Below, piece by piece: positions 26,148-34,052 of a stretch of DNA of 64,000 nt. Every line of letters starts with the position of its first letter. Within the stretch, counting starts at the first letter, position 1. The position numbers and the translations under genes are program-made. The stretch spans positions 34,168 to 98,167 of the forward strand of contig NZ_WJWY01000003.1 of assembly GCF_010367435.1 (NCBI RefSeq), read 5' to 3'. Below the pieces are notes generated by a model. It was not told the origin of the DNA and did not search any database. It worked only from the letters and a program-made list of their open reading frames with translations. This DNA comes from Fusobacterium sp. IOR10. GTDB taxonomy: Bacteria > Fusobacteriota > Fusobacteriia > Fusobacteriales > Fusobacteriaceae.

Positions 26148-27857
26148 TTAAATCACTCCTTTTTTTCCAATCATTTTATCAACAGAATAATTACTAGGTA
26201 CCATAGGTAAAACATTTTGATTCTTATCAACTACAAATTCTATTAAAACAGGTTCGTTTAAATTAAGTAAATTTTCTAGATTTTCATTTAGATCTTCTTT
26301 TGTTGATAGTTTCATAGATTTAATATCATAGGCTTCACCAATTTTTACAAAATCAGGATTATATGTTAAATCCACTTGAGAGTATCTTTTTTCATTAAAA
26401 ACTTCTTGTAATTGTCTAACCATTCCTAAGCAAGAGTTATTAATTATTAAAATTTTTATAGGAAGGTTGTATTCCCTTAAAAGTATCAATTCTTGGATAG
26501 TCATTTGGATACTACCATCTCCAACTATTAGTACTACATTTTTGTTAGGATTTGCAATTTGTGCTCCTATTGCAGCAGGTAATCCAAATCCCATTGTACC
26601 AGCTCCCCCAGATGAAATAAGTGTATTAGGTTTATTAAAATTAATAAATTGAGCTGTCCACATTTGATGTTGTCCAACATCTGTTGCAATAAGAGTGTCA
26701 TCTTTTAACAAAGTATTTAATTTATTAAAAACATATTGAGGAACTAAAGAATTATCATTGCTTTCAGGTATAATCAAAGGGTATTCTCTTTTCCAAGTAT
26801 TAATTTTATCAATCCATTCTTCATGAGTTAAACTTTGTAAATTATCGTTAAGTTTATTAAGAACATTATTTAAATCTCCAACTATAGGCACATTGGAAAC
26901 TATATTCTTATCAATTTCAGCAGGATCAATATCAATATGAATAATTTTTGCATTTGGACAGAATTCTTTTATGTTCCCTGTAACTCTTTCATCAAATCTC
27001 ATACCTGCTGCTATAATTAAATCAGCTTGTTTAGTTGCATAGTTTGAAGCAACAGTTCCATGTAATCCAAGCATTCCTAGCATTAATTTGTGATTACTTG
27101 GAAATCCTCCAAGGCCCAGGAAAGTACAAGTAACAGGACAATTTATTTTTTCAGCAAATATTAATAGTTCATCAGAAGCACCAGATTTAAGTATTCCTGC
27201 CCCAGATATTATTAAAGGACTTTTTGAACTTTTAATAAGCTCAGTGGCTCTTTTTATTTGTCCAGCATGTCCCTTGTAAATTGGATCATATCCTTCAAGG
27301 ATAAAGTCTTTTTCAAATAATTTTTCAAATTCATCAATTGATATTTCAGTGCTTTGTATATCCTTTGGTATATCTATTAATACAGGACCAGGTCTTCCAG
27401 TTTTTGAAAGATAGTAAGCTTCTTTGATTATTCTAGGTAAATCTCTAATATCTGTAATAAGATAATTTGTTTTTGTTATTGGAATAGTAATACCAACAAT
27501 ATCAGTTTCTTGAAAGGAATCAGTTCCAAGCAAAGTTGTTTGAACTTGTCCAGTTATAGCAAGTAAAGGAACAGAGTCCATATGAGCAGTCATAATTCCA
27601 GTAACAATATTTGTAACCCCAGGTCCAGAGGTAGCTAAGCAAACACCAACTTTTCCACTTGATCTAGCATAACCATCTGCTCCATGAATTGCACCTTGCT
27701 CATGTCTTGCAAGATAATGTTTTATTTTTTTGAAGTCATATAATTCATCATAAATTTTAAGGACAGAACCTCCTGGATATCCAAACATATCAGTGACTCC
27801 AAGTCTAGATAAACACTCTAATAAGATTTTTGCCCCGCTTATTGTTTTTGATTCCAT
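26148..27857 (-). CDS. ilvB: Acetolactate synthase large subunit, isozyme 1
   Basis: This 569-residue thiamine-diphosphate enzyme condenses pyruvate with pyruvate or 2-ketobutyrate. It has GYPGGSVLKIYDEL and the catalytic ThDP glutamate in RHEQGAIHGADGYAR, PGPVLIDIPKDIQ, and the ThDP/Mg motif GDGSIQMTIQEL...NNSCLGMVRQ near residues 430-460. It is the first structural gene after a leader peptide and attenuator, followed immediately by ilvN. A second, clearly different large subunit (ilvG-like) lies upstream in the cluster. Confidence 0.95.
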   Translation of the reverse strand: MESKTISGAKILLECLSRLGVTDMFGYPGGSVLKIYDELYDFKKIKHYLARHEQGAIHGADGYARSSGKVGVCLATSGPGVTNIVTGIMTAHMDSVPLLAITGQVQTTLLGTDSFQETDIVGITIPITKTNYLITDIRDLPRIIKEAYYLSKTGRPGPVLIDIPKDIQSTEISIDEFEKLFEKDFILEGYDPIYKGHAGQIKRATELIKSSKSPLIISGAGILKSGASDELLIFAEKINCPVTCTFLGLGGFPSNHKLMLGMLGLHGTVASNYATKQADLIIAAGMRFDERVTGNIKEFCPNAKIIHIDIDPAEIDKNIVSNVPIVGDLNNVLNKLNDNLQSLTHEEWIDKINTWKREYPLIIPESNDNSLVPQYVFNKLNTLLKDDTLIATDVGQHQMWTAQFINFNKPNTLISSGGAGTMGFGLPAAIGAQIANPNKNVVLIVGDGSIQMTIQELILLREYNLPIKILIINNSCLGMVRQLQEVFNEKRYSQVDLTYNPDFVKIGEAYDIKSMKLSTKEDLNENLENLLNLNEPVLIEFVVDKNQNVLPMVPSNYSVDKMIGKKGVI

Positions 27858-27899
27858 AAGAATACCGTCCTTTTATATTTTATAAAATAATTCTGCTTA

Positions 27900-27938
27900 A
27901 ACAAAAATGACCCAATGGAATAGATTCCATTGGGTCAT
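27900..27938 (-). terminator. Transcription attenuator upstream of ilvB
   Basis: A perfect 15-base inverted repeat (ATGACCCAATGGAAT, 27938-27924 with 27921-27907 on the minus strand) is followed by TTTTTGTTT. It lies between a branched-chain-rich leader peptide and ilvB, the classical position of an attenuator. Its 5' arm (CAATGGAAT, 27932-27924) can also pair with ATTTCATTG (28062-28054) in the leader, an alternative antiterminator. Confidence 0.88.
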
Positions 27939-27972
27939 CAAAAAGTTTTATATTAGTTTATAAGATTAAAGA

Positions 27973-28131
27973 TTAAATACATTTACAATGTTTCTCTAAA
28001 ATATATTTATACTTAAGTACTACAAAACTATTATCAGTAACTTTAAGGCAATTCAATGAAATCAAACCTGTTACGAGACCGATAAGGACTAGCAGTATGC
28101 TTATTATAAATATAATTTCAAATGTAAACAT
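27973..28131 (-). CDS. ilvB operon leader peptide
   Basis: A 52-codon frame has a strong ribosome site (AAGGAG, 8 bases before the ATG). Codons 6-26 encode IIFIISILLVLIGLVTGLISL, in which 15 of 21 residues are Ile, Leu or Val. Codons 13-20 use CTG, CTA, GTC, CTT, ATC and CTC, which are uncommon in these AT-rich genes that favour TTA and ATA, as expected where slow decoding must sense charging of several tRNAs. A promoter lies just upstream and the attenuator follows. It could in principle be a small membrane protein, but the layout is that of a leader. Confidence 0.85.
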   Translation of the reverse strand: MFTFEIIFIISILLVLIGLVTGLISLNCLKVTDNSFVVLKYKYILEKHCKCI

Positions 28132-28161
28132 TTCTTTCTCCTTCTTTTAATTATTTGTAAC

Positions 28162-28190
28162 ATCTTATCAAAAAAAGTCCGCAATGTAAA
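28162..28190 (-). promoter_or_regulatory. Promoter of the ilvB-ilvN-leu-ilvC operon
   Basis: On the minus strand, TTTACA (28190-28185), a 17-base spacer and TAAGAT (28167-28162) lie about 30 bases before the leader-peptide start. There is no terminator between ilvM and this point, so some read-through from ilvD-ilvG-ilvM is also possible. Confidence 0.6.
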
Positions 28191-28250
28191 ATACATTAAA
28201 TAAACAGTAGGCGTTCTATGAATATATATAATGAATAGTTTGAGAATGTG

Positions 28251-28481
28251 TTAATTTTTATCTTTAATTTCAGAAACATTAAAGACATCAATAAGTCTTT
28301 CAATTTGTTTTTTTAAATAAATTTCTTTTTGGTTCTCTTCAGAAAAAGAAAGAGTAATATTAGAAGTTTGGTTATCAATTTTAAAAGAGAATTCATTTAT
28401 AAAAATTCCAAGTCTACTAGTTAATCCAATAAGTCTACTTAGAGTCCAAGGGCTATGTCTTGCTACAATTAAAAGTTTCAT
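28251..28481 (-). CDS. ilvM: Acetolactate synthase small subunit, IlvM-like
   Basis: This 76-residue ACT-domain protein (LLIVARHSPWTLSRLIGLTSRLGIFINEFSF) has the length and pattern of IlvM, the short small subunit of acetolactate synthase isozyme II, lacking the second domain found in ilvN. Its ribosome site AGGAGG is formed by the last codons of the preceding large-subunit gene (stop at 28483), so the two are coupled. The cluster therefore encodes two complete acetolactate synthases with different kinds of regulatory subunit. Confidence 0.82.
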   Translation of the reverse strand: MKLLIVARHSPWTLSRLIGLTSRLGIFINEFSFKIDNQTSNITLSFSEENQKEIYLKKQIERLIDVFNVSEIKDKN

Positions 28482-28482
28482 T

Positions 28483-30129
28483 TTAACCTCCTATAATCAT
28501 CTCACTAATGTTTCCTTTAGCTGGAACCATTGGATAAGTATTTTCTTCTTTAGTTACTTTAATATCTATTAAAACAGGCTCATCTGTAAATAGATTTTCC
28601 TTCAAGATTTTTTCTAAATTTTTAGGATTTTCAATTTTTATAGATTTAATATTATAAGATTTTCCAAGTGCCACAAAATCTGGATTTTGTTCTAAACTTA
28701 CAGAGGAATATCTTTTATCAAAGAATAGTTCTTGCCATTGTCTAACCATTCCTAAATAAGAATTATCAATAATAATAATTTTTATTGGCAATTTATACTG
28801 GGAAATAGTCATAAGTTCTTGGCTTGTCATTTGAAAACCACCATCTCCTAAAATAGCAACAACCTGTGAATTAGGATTTCCAATTTGAACTCCAATTGAA
28901 GCAGGTAGCCCAAATCCCATTGTACCTCCTCCTCCAGAAGTACAAATTGTATGATGTAAGTTATAAAATTGAGCTGTCCACATTTGATGTTGTCCAACAT
29001 CAGTAACAACATAAGCTTCAGGTAAAAGTTTACTAATTACATCAATTGCTTCTTGTGGTTTAATAGAATCTGTAGGAGTATAGCTAAATTTAGTGCTATT
29101 TTTTAGTGCGAATATTTCTTCGTTCCATACAGAATAATCTCTATTTACAAGGGGAGTTATAGTTTGTAAAATATCTTTACAGTCCCCAACTATATGTGTA
29201 CATTGTTTTATTTTATTAATTTCAACATTATCAATATCAATATGAATAATTTTAGCTTGAGGTGCAAAAGTTTTTACATTGCAAGTTACTCTATCATCAA
29301 ATCTCATACCAATAGCAATAAGAACGTCAGCTTGAGAAACAGCTTTATTAGCCACAATGCTTCCATGCATTCCTAGCATTCCAAGGGAAAGTTCATGATT
29401 TAGTGATCCAATTCCCATAAGAGTAAAAGCAATAGGTGAATTTATTTTTTCAGCAAAATCTTTCAGTTCTTCTTTAGAATGTTTGGAACCTCCTCCAGCT
29501 AAGATTAAAGGTCTTTCACATGAATTTATAATTTCAATAACTTCCTCTAATTTTGAAGTATCTTTTTTATTTTCCATATGAAAATGTGAGTTAGAATATT
29601 GTTTTTCAAAATCTTCAAAATCAATTTCTTGCATTTGAATATCCACAGGAAAATCAATTAAAACAGGTCCAGGTCTACCATTTTTAGTTATATATAAAGC
29701 CTCTTTAATTATTCCAGCCAGTTGATTAATATCTCTTACAAGATAACTATGTTTTGTTATTGGCATTGTAATGGCCATGATATCTGATTCTTGAAATCCA
29801 TCAGTTCCAATTTCGTTACAAGCTACTTGTCCAGTTATAGCAAGTAATGGAACAGAATCCATATGAGCAGTCATAATTCCAGTAACTAAATTAGTTGCTC
29901 CAGGGCCAGATGTTGAAAGGCAGACTCCAGTTTTATTAGTTGTTCTGGCATATCCATCAGCAGCATGGGAAGACCCTTGTTCGTGTCTATTCATAATATG
30001 GTTGATTCCTTTAAAATCAAAAAGTTCATTATAGATTGGAATTACTTTTCCTCCAGGATACCCAAAGATATCTGTAACTCCTTCTCTTTTTAAAGTTTCT
30101 AATAAAATTCTAGCTCCAGTAATTTTCAT
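28483..30129 (-). CDS. ilvG: Acetolactate synthase large subunit, isozyme 2 (IlvG-like)
   Basis: This 548-residue ThDP enzyme has GYPGGKVIPIYNEL, the catalytic glutamate in RHEQGSSHAADGYAR, and the cofactor motif GDGGFQMTSQEL...DNSYLGMVRQW near residues 430-460. The start at 30129 (MKITGARILLETL) is chosen over the in-frame ATG at 30156 because GAGGTG lies just before it and the longer form would run into ilvD. It is paired with the short IlvM-like subunit and preceded by ilvD 8 bases upstream. Confidence 0.93.
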   Translation of the reverse strand: MKITGARILLETLKREGVTDIFGYPGGKVIPIYNELFDFKGINHIMNRHEQGSSHAADGYARTTNKTGVCLSTSGPGATNLVTGIMTAHMDSVPLLAITGQVACNEIGTDGFQESDIMAITMPITKHSYLVRDINQLAGIIKEALYITKNGRPGPVLIDFPVDIQMQEIDFEDFEKQYSNSHFHMENKKDTSKLEEVIEIINSCERPLILAGGGSKHSKEELKDFAEKINSPIAFTLMGIGSLNHELSLGMLGMHGSIVANKAVSQADVLIAIGMRFDDRVTCNVKTFAPQAKIIHIDIDNVEINKIKQCTHIVGDCKDILQTITPLVNRDYSVWNEEIFALKNSTKFSYTPTDSIKPQEAIDVISKLLPEAYVVTDVGQHQMWTAQFYNLHHTICTSGGGGTMGFGLPASIGVQIGNPNSQVVAILGDGGFQMTSQELMTISQYKLPIKIIIIDNSYLGMVRQWQELFFDKRYSSVSLEQNPDFVALGKSYNIKSIKIENPKNLEKILKENLFTDEPVLIDIKVTKEENTYPMVPAKGNISEMIIGG

Positions 30130-30137
30130 ATAACACC

Positions 30138-31751
30138 TCATAATTTTTTTAAGCAAATACTTTTATTGTTATGTTGTAAAGGTTTGAAATTTTTCATTCT
30201 TTTGGCAATTTCTTCATCGCTAAGTTTTACATTTAAATTTCCATTAGGAATATCAATTTCAATAATATCGCCATTTTCCACAATACCAATTTCTCCATAT
30301 TCATAAGCTTCAGGATTAATATGTCCTATTGATGCTCCTCTAGTAGCACCAGAGAATCGTCCATCTGTTAAAAGAGCTACGTCTTCATCTAATCCCATTC
30401 CTGCAATAGCAGCAGTTGGTGATAGCATTTCTCTCATTCCAGGTCCACCTTTAATTCCTTCATATTTAATAACAATAACGTCACCTTTTACTATTTTATT
30501 GCTATAAATTCCTTCAATGGCCTCTTCTTCTGAATTGAAAACTTTAGCAGGTCCTGAGTGAACTAGCATTTTAGGTAAAACTCCAGCACTTTTAACAATA
30601 CATCCATTTTTAGCAATATTTCCTCTTAAAACTGAAAGACCTCCAGTTTTATTATAGGCATTTTCAAACTTATGAATAACATCTTCATTTGAAATTTTGG
30701 CATTTTTAGCAATTTCTGTTTGGGTAGTAAGAGAAACTGTCATACTTGGATTAATAAGATTAAGTTCATCAAGATTTTTCATAACTCCAGGAATTCCTCC
30801 AGCAGCATCTAAATCTTCTATAAAATATTTTCCAGAAGGGGATAATTTGCAAAGTTGAGGAGTTTCTTTAGAAGCTTTATCAAAATCATATAAATCCAAA
30901 TCCACATTCATATTTTTAGCAATTTCACAAAGATGTAGAGTAGTATTTGTAGAACCTCCCAATGCCATATCAACTCTTAGGGCATTGTAAAAAGTTTCCT
31001 TTGTCATTATATCTGAAGGTTTAAGATTTTTATCAAGAACTTTCATAATTTGCATTCCAGTTAATTTAGCCAATCTCAATCTCTTTGAATATACAGCAGG
31101 AACAGTACCGTTTCCAGGTAAAGCCATTCCAAGAGCTTCAGTTAAACAGTTCATAGTATTTGCTGTATACATACCAGAACAAGATCCACAAGTTGGACAA
31201 GCTATATTTTCAACTTCTTTTAATTCATCTTCTGTTATTTGATTATTTTCATATTGACCAATATATTCGAAAACATTACTAAGTCCAATTTTTTCATTTC
31301 TAAAATTTCCAGCAAGCATTGGACCACCACTTACAAAGATACATGGAATGTTCAATCTTGCTGCTGCCATTAACATTCCAGGAACAACTTTATCACAACT
31401 AGGAATAAAAACCATAGCATCAAAGGGCATTGCCATACCAGTTGCTTCAATTGAATCTGCAACTATTTCTCTAGTAACAAGGGAATATTTCATTCCTTCA
31501 TGGTTCATAGCAAGACCATCACAAACTGCAATAGTATTAAATTCCATTGGAATTCCACCAGCAGTTCTAACTCCAGCTTTAACAGCATCAATGATACTTC
31601 TTAAATGCATATGTCCTGGGACAATTTCATTAAATGATCCAGCTACACCAATTAATGGTCTTTTAATTTCTTCATCAGTAAGTCCTAAAGATTTCAAAAG
31701 GGACTTGTGAGGTGTTCTTTTAATTCCTTTTTTAATTTCATCACTTCTCAT
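30138..31751 (-). CDS. ilvD: Dihydroxy-acid dehydratase
   Basis: This 537-residue iron-sulfur dehydratase produces 2-ketoisovalerate and 2-keto-3-methylvalerate. It shows the ILVD/EDD signatures [17 protein letters not shown] near residue 118 and [14 protein letters not shown] [15 protein letters not shown] near 462. Cluster cysteines are in CDK and [17 protein letters not shown] near 188-195. It is the first structural gene after the second leader peptide and attenuator, followed by ilvG and ilvM. GGAGAA precedes the ATG. Confidence 0.95.
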   Translation of the reverse strand: MRSDEIKKGIKRTPHKSLLKSLGLTDEEIKRPLIGVAGSFNEIVPGHMHLRSIIDAVKAGVRTAGGIPMEFNTIAVCDGLAMNHEGMKYSLVTREIVADSIEATGMAMPFDAMVFIPSCDKVVPGMLMAAARLNIPCIFVSGGPMLAGNFRNEKIGLSNVFEYIGQYENNQITEDELKEVENIACPTCGSCSGMYTANTMNCLTEALGMALPGNGTVPAVYSKRLRLAKLTGMQIMKVLDKNLKPSDIMTKETFYNALRVDMALGGSTNTTLHLCEIAKNMNVDLDLYDFDKASKETPQLCKLSPSGKYFIEDLDAAGGIPGVMKNLDELNLINPSMTVSLTTQTEIAKNAKISNEDVIHKFENAYNKTGGLSVLRGNIAKNGCIVKSAGVLPKMLVHSGPAKVFNSEEEAIEGIYSNKIVKGDVIVIKYEGIKGGPGMREMLSPTAAIAGMGLDEDVALLTDGRFSGATRGASIGHINPEAYEYGEIGIVENGDIIEIDIPNGNLNVKLSDEEIAKRMKNFKPLQHNNKSICLKKL

Positions 31752-31776
31752 AATAGATTCTCCTTTGGTTGTATAA

Positions 31777-31804
31777 ATAAAAAAGCCGACATAAAATGTC
31801 GGCT
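31777..31804 (-). terminator. Transcription attenuator upstream of ilvD
   Basis: Minus-strand hairpin AGCCGACAT-TTT-ATGTCGGCT (31804-31784) is followed by TTTTTTATTT, located between a branched-chain-rich leader peptide and ilvD. The 5' arm (AGCCGAC) can alternatively pair with GTTGGCT at 31883-31877, inside leader codons 26-28. Confidence 0.9.
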
Positions 31805-31822
31805 GTGAGTGCTTTTAATCTA

Positions 31823-31847
31823 ATAATTTTTGATAACCAAAAATTAT
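31823..31847 (-). promoter_or_regulatory. Second leader hairpin overlapping the leader-peptide stop
   Basis: Inverted repeat ATAATTTTTG-loop-CAAAAATTAT (31847-31838 with 31832-31823, minus strand) sits between the leader-peptide stop codon and the terminator hairpin. It could be a pause hairpin or help separate alternative folds of the attenuator. Confidence 0.55.
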
Positions 31848-31960
31848 AGTTTAATTAAAATTTCCTTTTCACTGGAAGCCAACGTTTGAATTTTAATTTG
31901 AACTATTATAATTATTATGCTAAGTATTAGACCTATTATAGATATAGTTTTTAAATTCAT
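31844..31960 (-). CDS. ilvD operon leader peptide
   Basis: A 38-codon frame starts 8 bases after AGGAGG. Residues 6-24 are ISIIGLILSIIIIIVQIKI, with twelve isoleucines, most encoded by ATA. It is followed by hairpins and an attenuator, then ilvD. Position, promoter, ribosome site and codon content all match a peptide that senses charged branched-chain tRNA, mainly isoleucyl-tRNA. The alternative of a small membrane peptide is less likely, given the terminator downstream and a parallel arrangement ahead of ilvB. Confidence 0.87.
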   Translation of the reverse strand: MNLKTISIIGLILSIIIIIVQIKIQTLASSEKEILIKL

Positions 31961-32005
31961 AAGATTAACCTCCTAATTAAATTAATTGTTTCTTAAGTTG
32001 GTACG

Positions 32006-32034
32006 AGTATAACAAATAAAAAAACAAATGTCAA
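32006..32034 (-). promoter_or_regulatory. Consensus sigma-70 promoter of the ilvD-ilvG-ilvM operon
   Basis: TTGACA (32034-32029), a 17-base spacer and TATACT (32011-32006) on the minus strand lie 45 bases before the leader-peptide ATG. The region 32035-32135 between it and the next gene holds no further supported feature. Confidence 0.88.
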
Positions 32035-32135
32035 ACTATTTTTTTATTTATTTAGGATAAGCATTAAGACTTATTGAAGCTTTATTAATCAAAGGATTCT
32101 TTTTTTTATGAGACATGACTCTCTTTTTAATAACA

Positions 32136-32786
32136 TTATAGAGATTTTCTTTCTCGCCAATCAGGCATGAATTTTTCAATATAATTATAGAAATTTTTAC
32201 TATGATTTGGATGAACAAGATGGGAAATTTCATGCAAAATAACATATTCAATAAATCTAATATCTTTTTTCATTAATTCTGAATTTAGATTTATTATTTT
32301 TTTGTTACAATTGCAAGATCCCCAATTTGATTTTAAAGTTTTTATGTTCAATTTAGAAATATTTAAACATGTTAATTTTAGGTATTTGGATAGTATTTTT
32401 TCAAACAATATTTTCCCTTGTTCCCTATACCAATAATTCAAAGTATTCTCAATTAACTGAATGTTGTTAACATCTGAGATTTCTAGATTAATTTGATTAT
32501 TTGAAATATATATTTTATTGTTATTACTTGATTTTAAATTAAGAAAATAAGGCTTTCCTAAATAATAAATTTCACAATTATTTGAGTAATCAACAACTTT
32601 TATCTTTGATTTTAAACTGAATTCTTTTAATTTTTTATTTATCCAATTTTCTTTTTTTTCAATAAATTCATATATGTATTTGTCATTTAAAAAAATTGGA
32701 GAAGAAATATATATATTTCCATCTCCTTTTATTTTCATGATTAAATTTTTAATATTTTTTTTTGTTATTATTACTCTAGGCTTCAT
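32136..32786 (-). CDS. YgjP-like M48-family metallopeptidase
   Basis: This 216-residue cytoplasmic protein of the YgjP/DUF45 family has the zinc motif HEISH in VILHEISHLVHPNHSKNF near residue 185 and the family segment LKSNWGSCNCNKKIINLNSEL near 148-168. Its cellular substrate is not known. It overlaps the Nudix gene by 11 bases (AAGG ribosome site inside that gene), making it the last member of a minus-strand Nudix-YgjP pair. No terminator hairpin is evident after it. Confidence 0.85.
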   Translation of the reverse strand: MKPRVIITKKNIKNLIMKIKGDGNIYISSPIFLNDKYIYEFIEKKENWINKKLKEFSLKSKIKVVDYSNNCEIYYLGKPYFLNLKSSNNNKIYISNNQINLEISDVNNIQLIENTLNYWYREQGKILFEKILSKYLKLTCLNISKLNIKTLKSNWGSCNCNKKIINLNSELMKKDIRFIEYVILHEISHLVHPNHSKNFYNYIEKFMPDWRERKSL

Positions 32787-33291
32787 TGTTTTTTAACCTT
32801 AAAAGTTCGTAAATTCTAATTAAATAATAGGTTTTAAAGTCATCAGTTTTAGAAAAAACTAAGTTTAAATCTAACCATTCTCCTGTTAATTCTTCCCCTT
32901 GATCTAAATCTAAAGCTTTTTGTTTTATATTTTTATCTTTTATTTTTAAAATATACAAACTTAACTTTTCAGTTGTGTACCCTGGAGAAATAGCTAATGG
33001 TTTCTTTTCTTGAAAAATTATTTCATAATCCTCTTTATAAAATCCACTTTCCTCTTGAACTTCTCTGTATAGAGCATCTTCAGGTGTTTCTCCAGGATCA
33101 ATTAATCCTGCAACAACTTCTGTTGAAATTCCATTAATTCCTGGTCTAAATTGACTTACAAAATATCCTTGTTCACCATTATTTGAAATAATTAAAGCAG
33201 CAATTGCATCTTGCTTGTTCAAAAATTCCAAAGTCATTCCATTATTAGGGTGAAGCATTTTAGTTGGTTTTAAAAATTTAAATTCACTCAT
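32776..33291 (-). CDS. Nudix hydrolase (ADP-ribose pyrophosphatase-like)
   Basis: This 171-residue protein has a complete Nudix box, with G-x5-E-x7-REVQEESG in the segment starting GLIDPGETPEDAL (near residue 63). The pattern around it, including EVVAGLID before the box and the ISPGYTTEKLSLYI segment after it, is typical of ADP-sugar diphosphatases. AGGAGG precedes the ATG. It lies between the HAD phosphatase and the YgjP-like gene. The substrate is an inference from the family. Confidence 0.85.
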   Translation of the reverse strand: MSEFKFLKPTKMLHPNNGMTLEFLNKQDAIAALIISNNGEQGYFVSQFRPGINGISTEVVAGLIDPGETPEDALYREVQEESGFYKEDYEIIFQEKKPLAISPGYTTEKLSLYILKIKDKNIKQKALDLDQGEELTGEWLDLNLVFSKTDDFKTYYLIRIYELLRLKNNEA

Positions 33292-33310
33292 AATTATCCT
33301 CCTAGATTAT

Positions 33311-34030
33311 TTAATCTATAATATCTATATTCAAATCTAATTTATAAATAATATCTTTTCTTTCTACTACAATTTGTATTTTTTCAGATAATTGTTCGTC
33401 AGCTCTTAACTGTTTGAAAAATTCCTTTGAAGGATTTATTGCAATGGGATTTCCAACTGCATTAAGCATAGTATAATCTCCAGATGTATCTCCATAGGCA
33501 AAGCTATCCTTTAAATCAATATTATATTTTTTACAAAATTTGTTTAAAGCTTGAATTTTATGTTCAGAATCCCACATAGGTCCTATTTCACCAGAAAACA
33601 CTCCATTTTCAATAAAATAAGTTGAACCACAATAGTCATCAGCATTCCATTTTTCTGCCATACGTTTAACTAAAAAATCAGGACTTCCAGATATAAATAT
33701 AACTTTATGGCCTTGTTCCTTATGCCATTTAATTCTATCCCTTGTATATTTGTAAACTCTATTTCCTTTTAATTTCATAACTTGGTCTGAAATAAAATCA
33801 TTATCTTTAACAGAAAATCCTTTAATAGCTTCCACATAAACCTTTGTTAAATCCAAAAGATAATTATCATAGTCCCCAACTCTTTCAGACCATAAAGTAT
33901 ACGTTTTTTTTACATTTTCATCATAAATTTTTTTATCTAAAAGTTCATATTTAATCATTTTCTTAAAATGTTCTGTTAAAAGTGAATTTCTATAAATTGT
34001 ACCATCAATATCAAAAAAAGCTCCTATCAT
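33311..34030 (-). CDS. HAD-superfamily phosphatase (HAD-IB, SerB-like)
   Basis: This 239-residue hydrolase has motif I FFDIDGTIYR (Asp nucleophile near residue 6), motif II FISGSPD near 114, and motif III/IV YGDTSGDYTML near 180. It resembles the HAD-IB group that includes phosphoserine phosphatase-like enzymes, with a helical cap between motifs I and II. The start at 34030 is set by AGGAGG (8 bases upstream); the in-frame ATG at 34099 would overlap rmlB and lacks a ribosome site. It follows rmlB closely, so it is probably in the same transcript. The substrate is unknown. Confidence 0.82.
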   Translation of the reverse strand: MIGAFFDIDGTIYRNSLLTEHFKKMIKYELLDKKIYDENVKKTYTLWSERVGDYDNYLLDLTKVYVEAIKGFSVKDNDFISDQVMKLKGNRVYKYTRDRIKWHKEQGHKVIFISGSPDFLVKRMAEKWNADDYCGSTYFIENGVFSGEIGPMWDSEHKIQALNKFCKKYNIDLKDSFAYGDTSGDYTMLNAVGNPIAINPSKEFFKQLRADEQLSEKIQIVVERKDIIYKLDLNIDIID

Positions 34031-34052
34031 GTGTGTACCTCCTAATTTCTGA

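Noticed and set aside
27858..32047. T-box or riboswitch ahead of the ilv operons
   Set aside because: No T-box core (no AGGGTGG-like anti-anticodon element) or aptamer pattern was seen; the leader peptides with terminators explain the control regions.
32048..32116. A 22-codon frame (MSHKKKNPLINK...) after the YgjP-like gene
   Set aside because: It has only a weak ribosome-like site, no recognisable family, and lies in an AT-rich gap; nothing beyond chance supports it.
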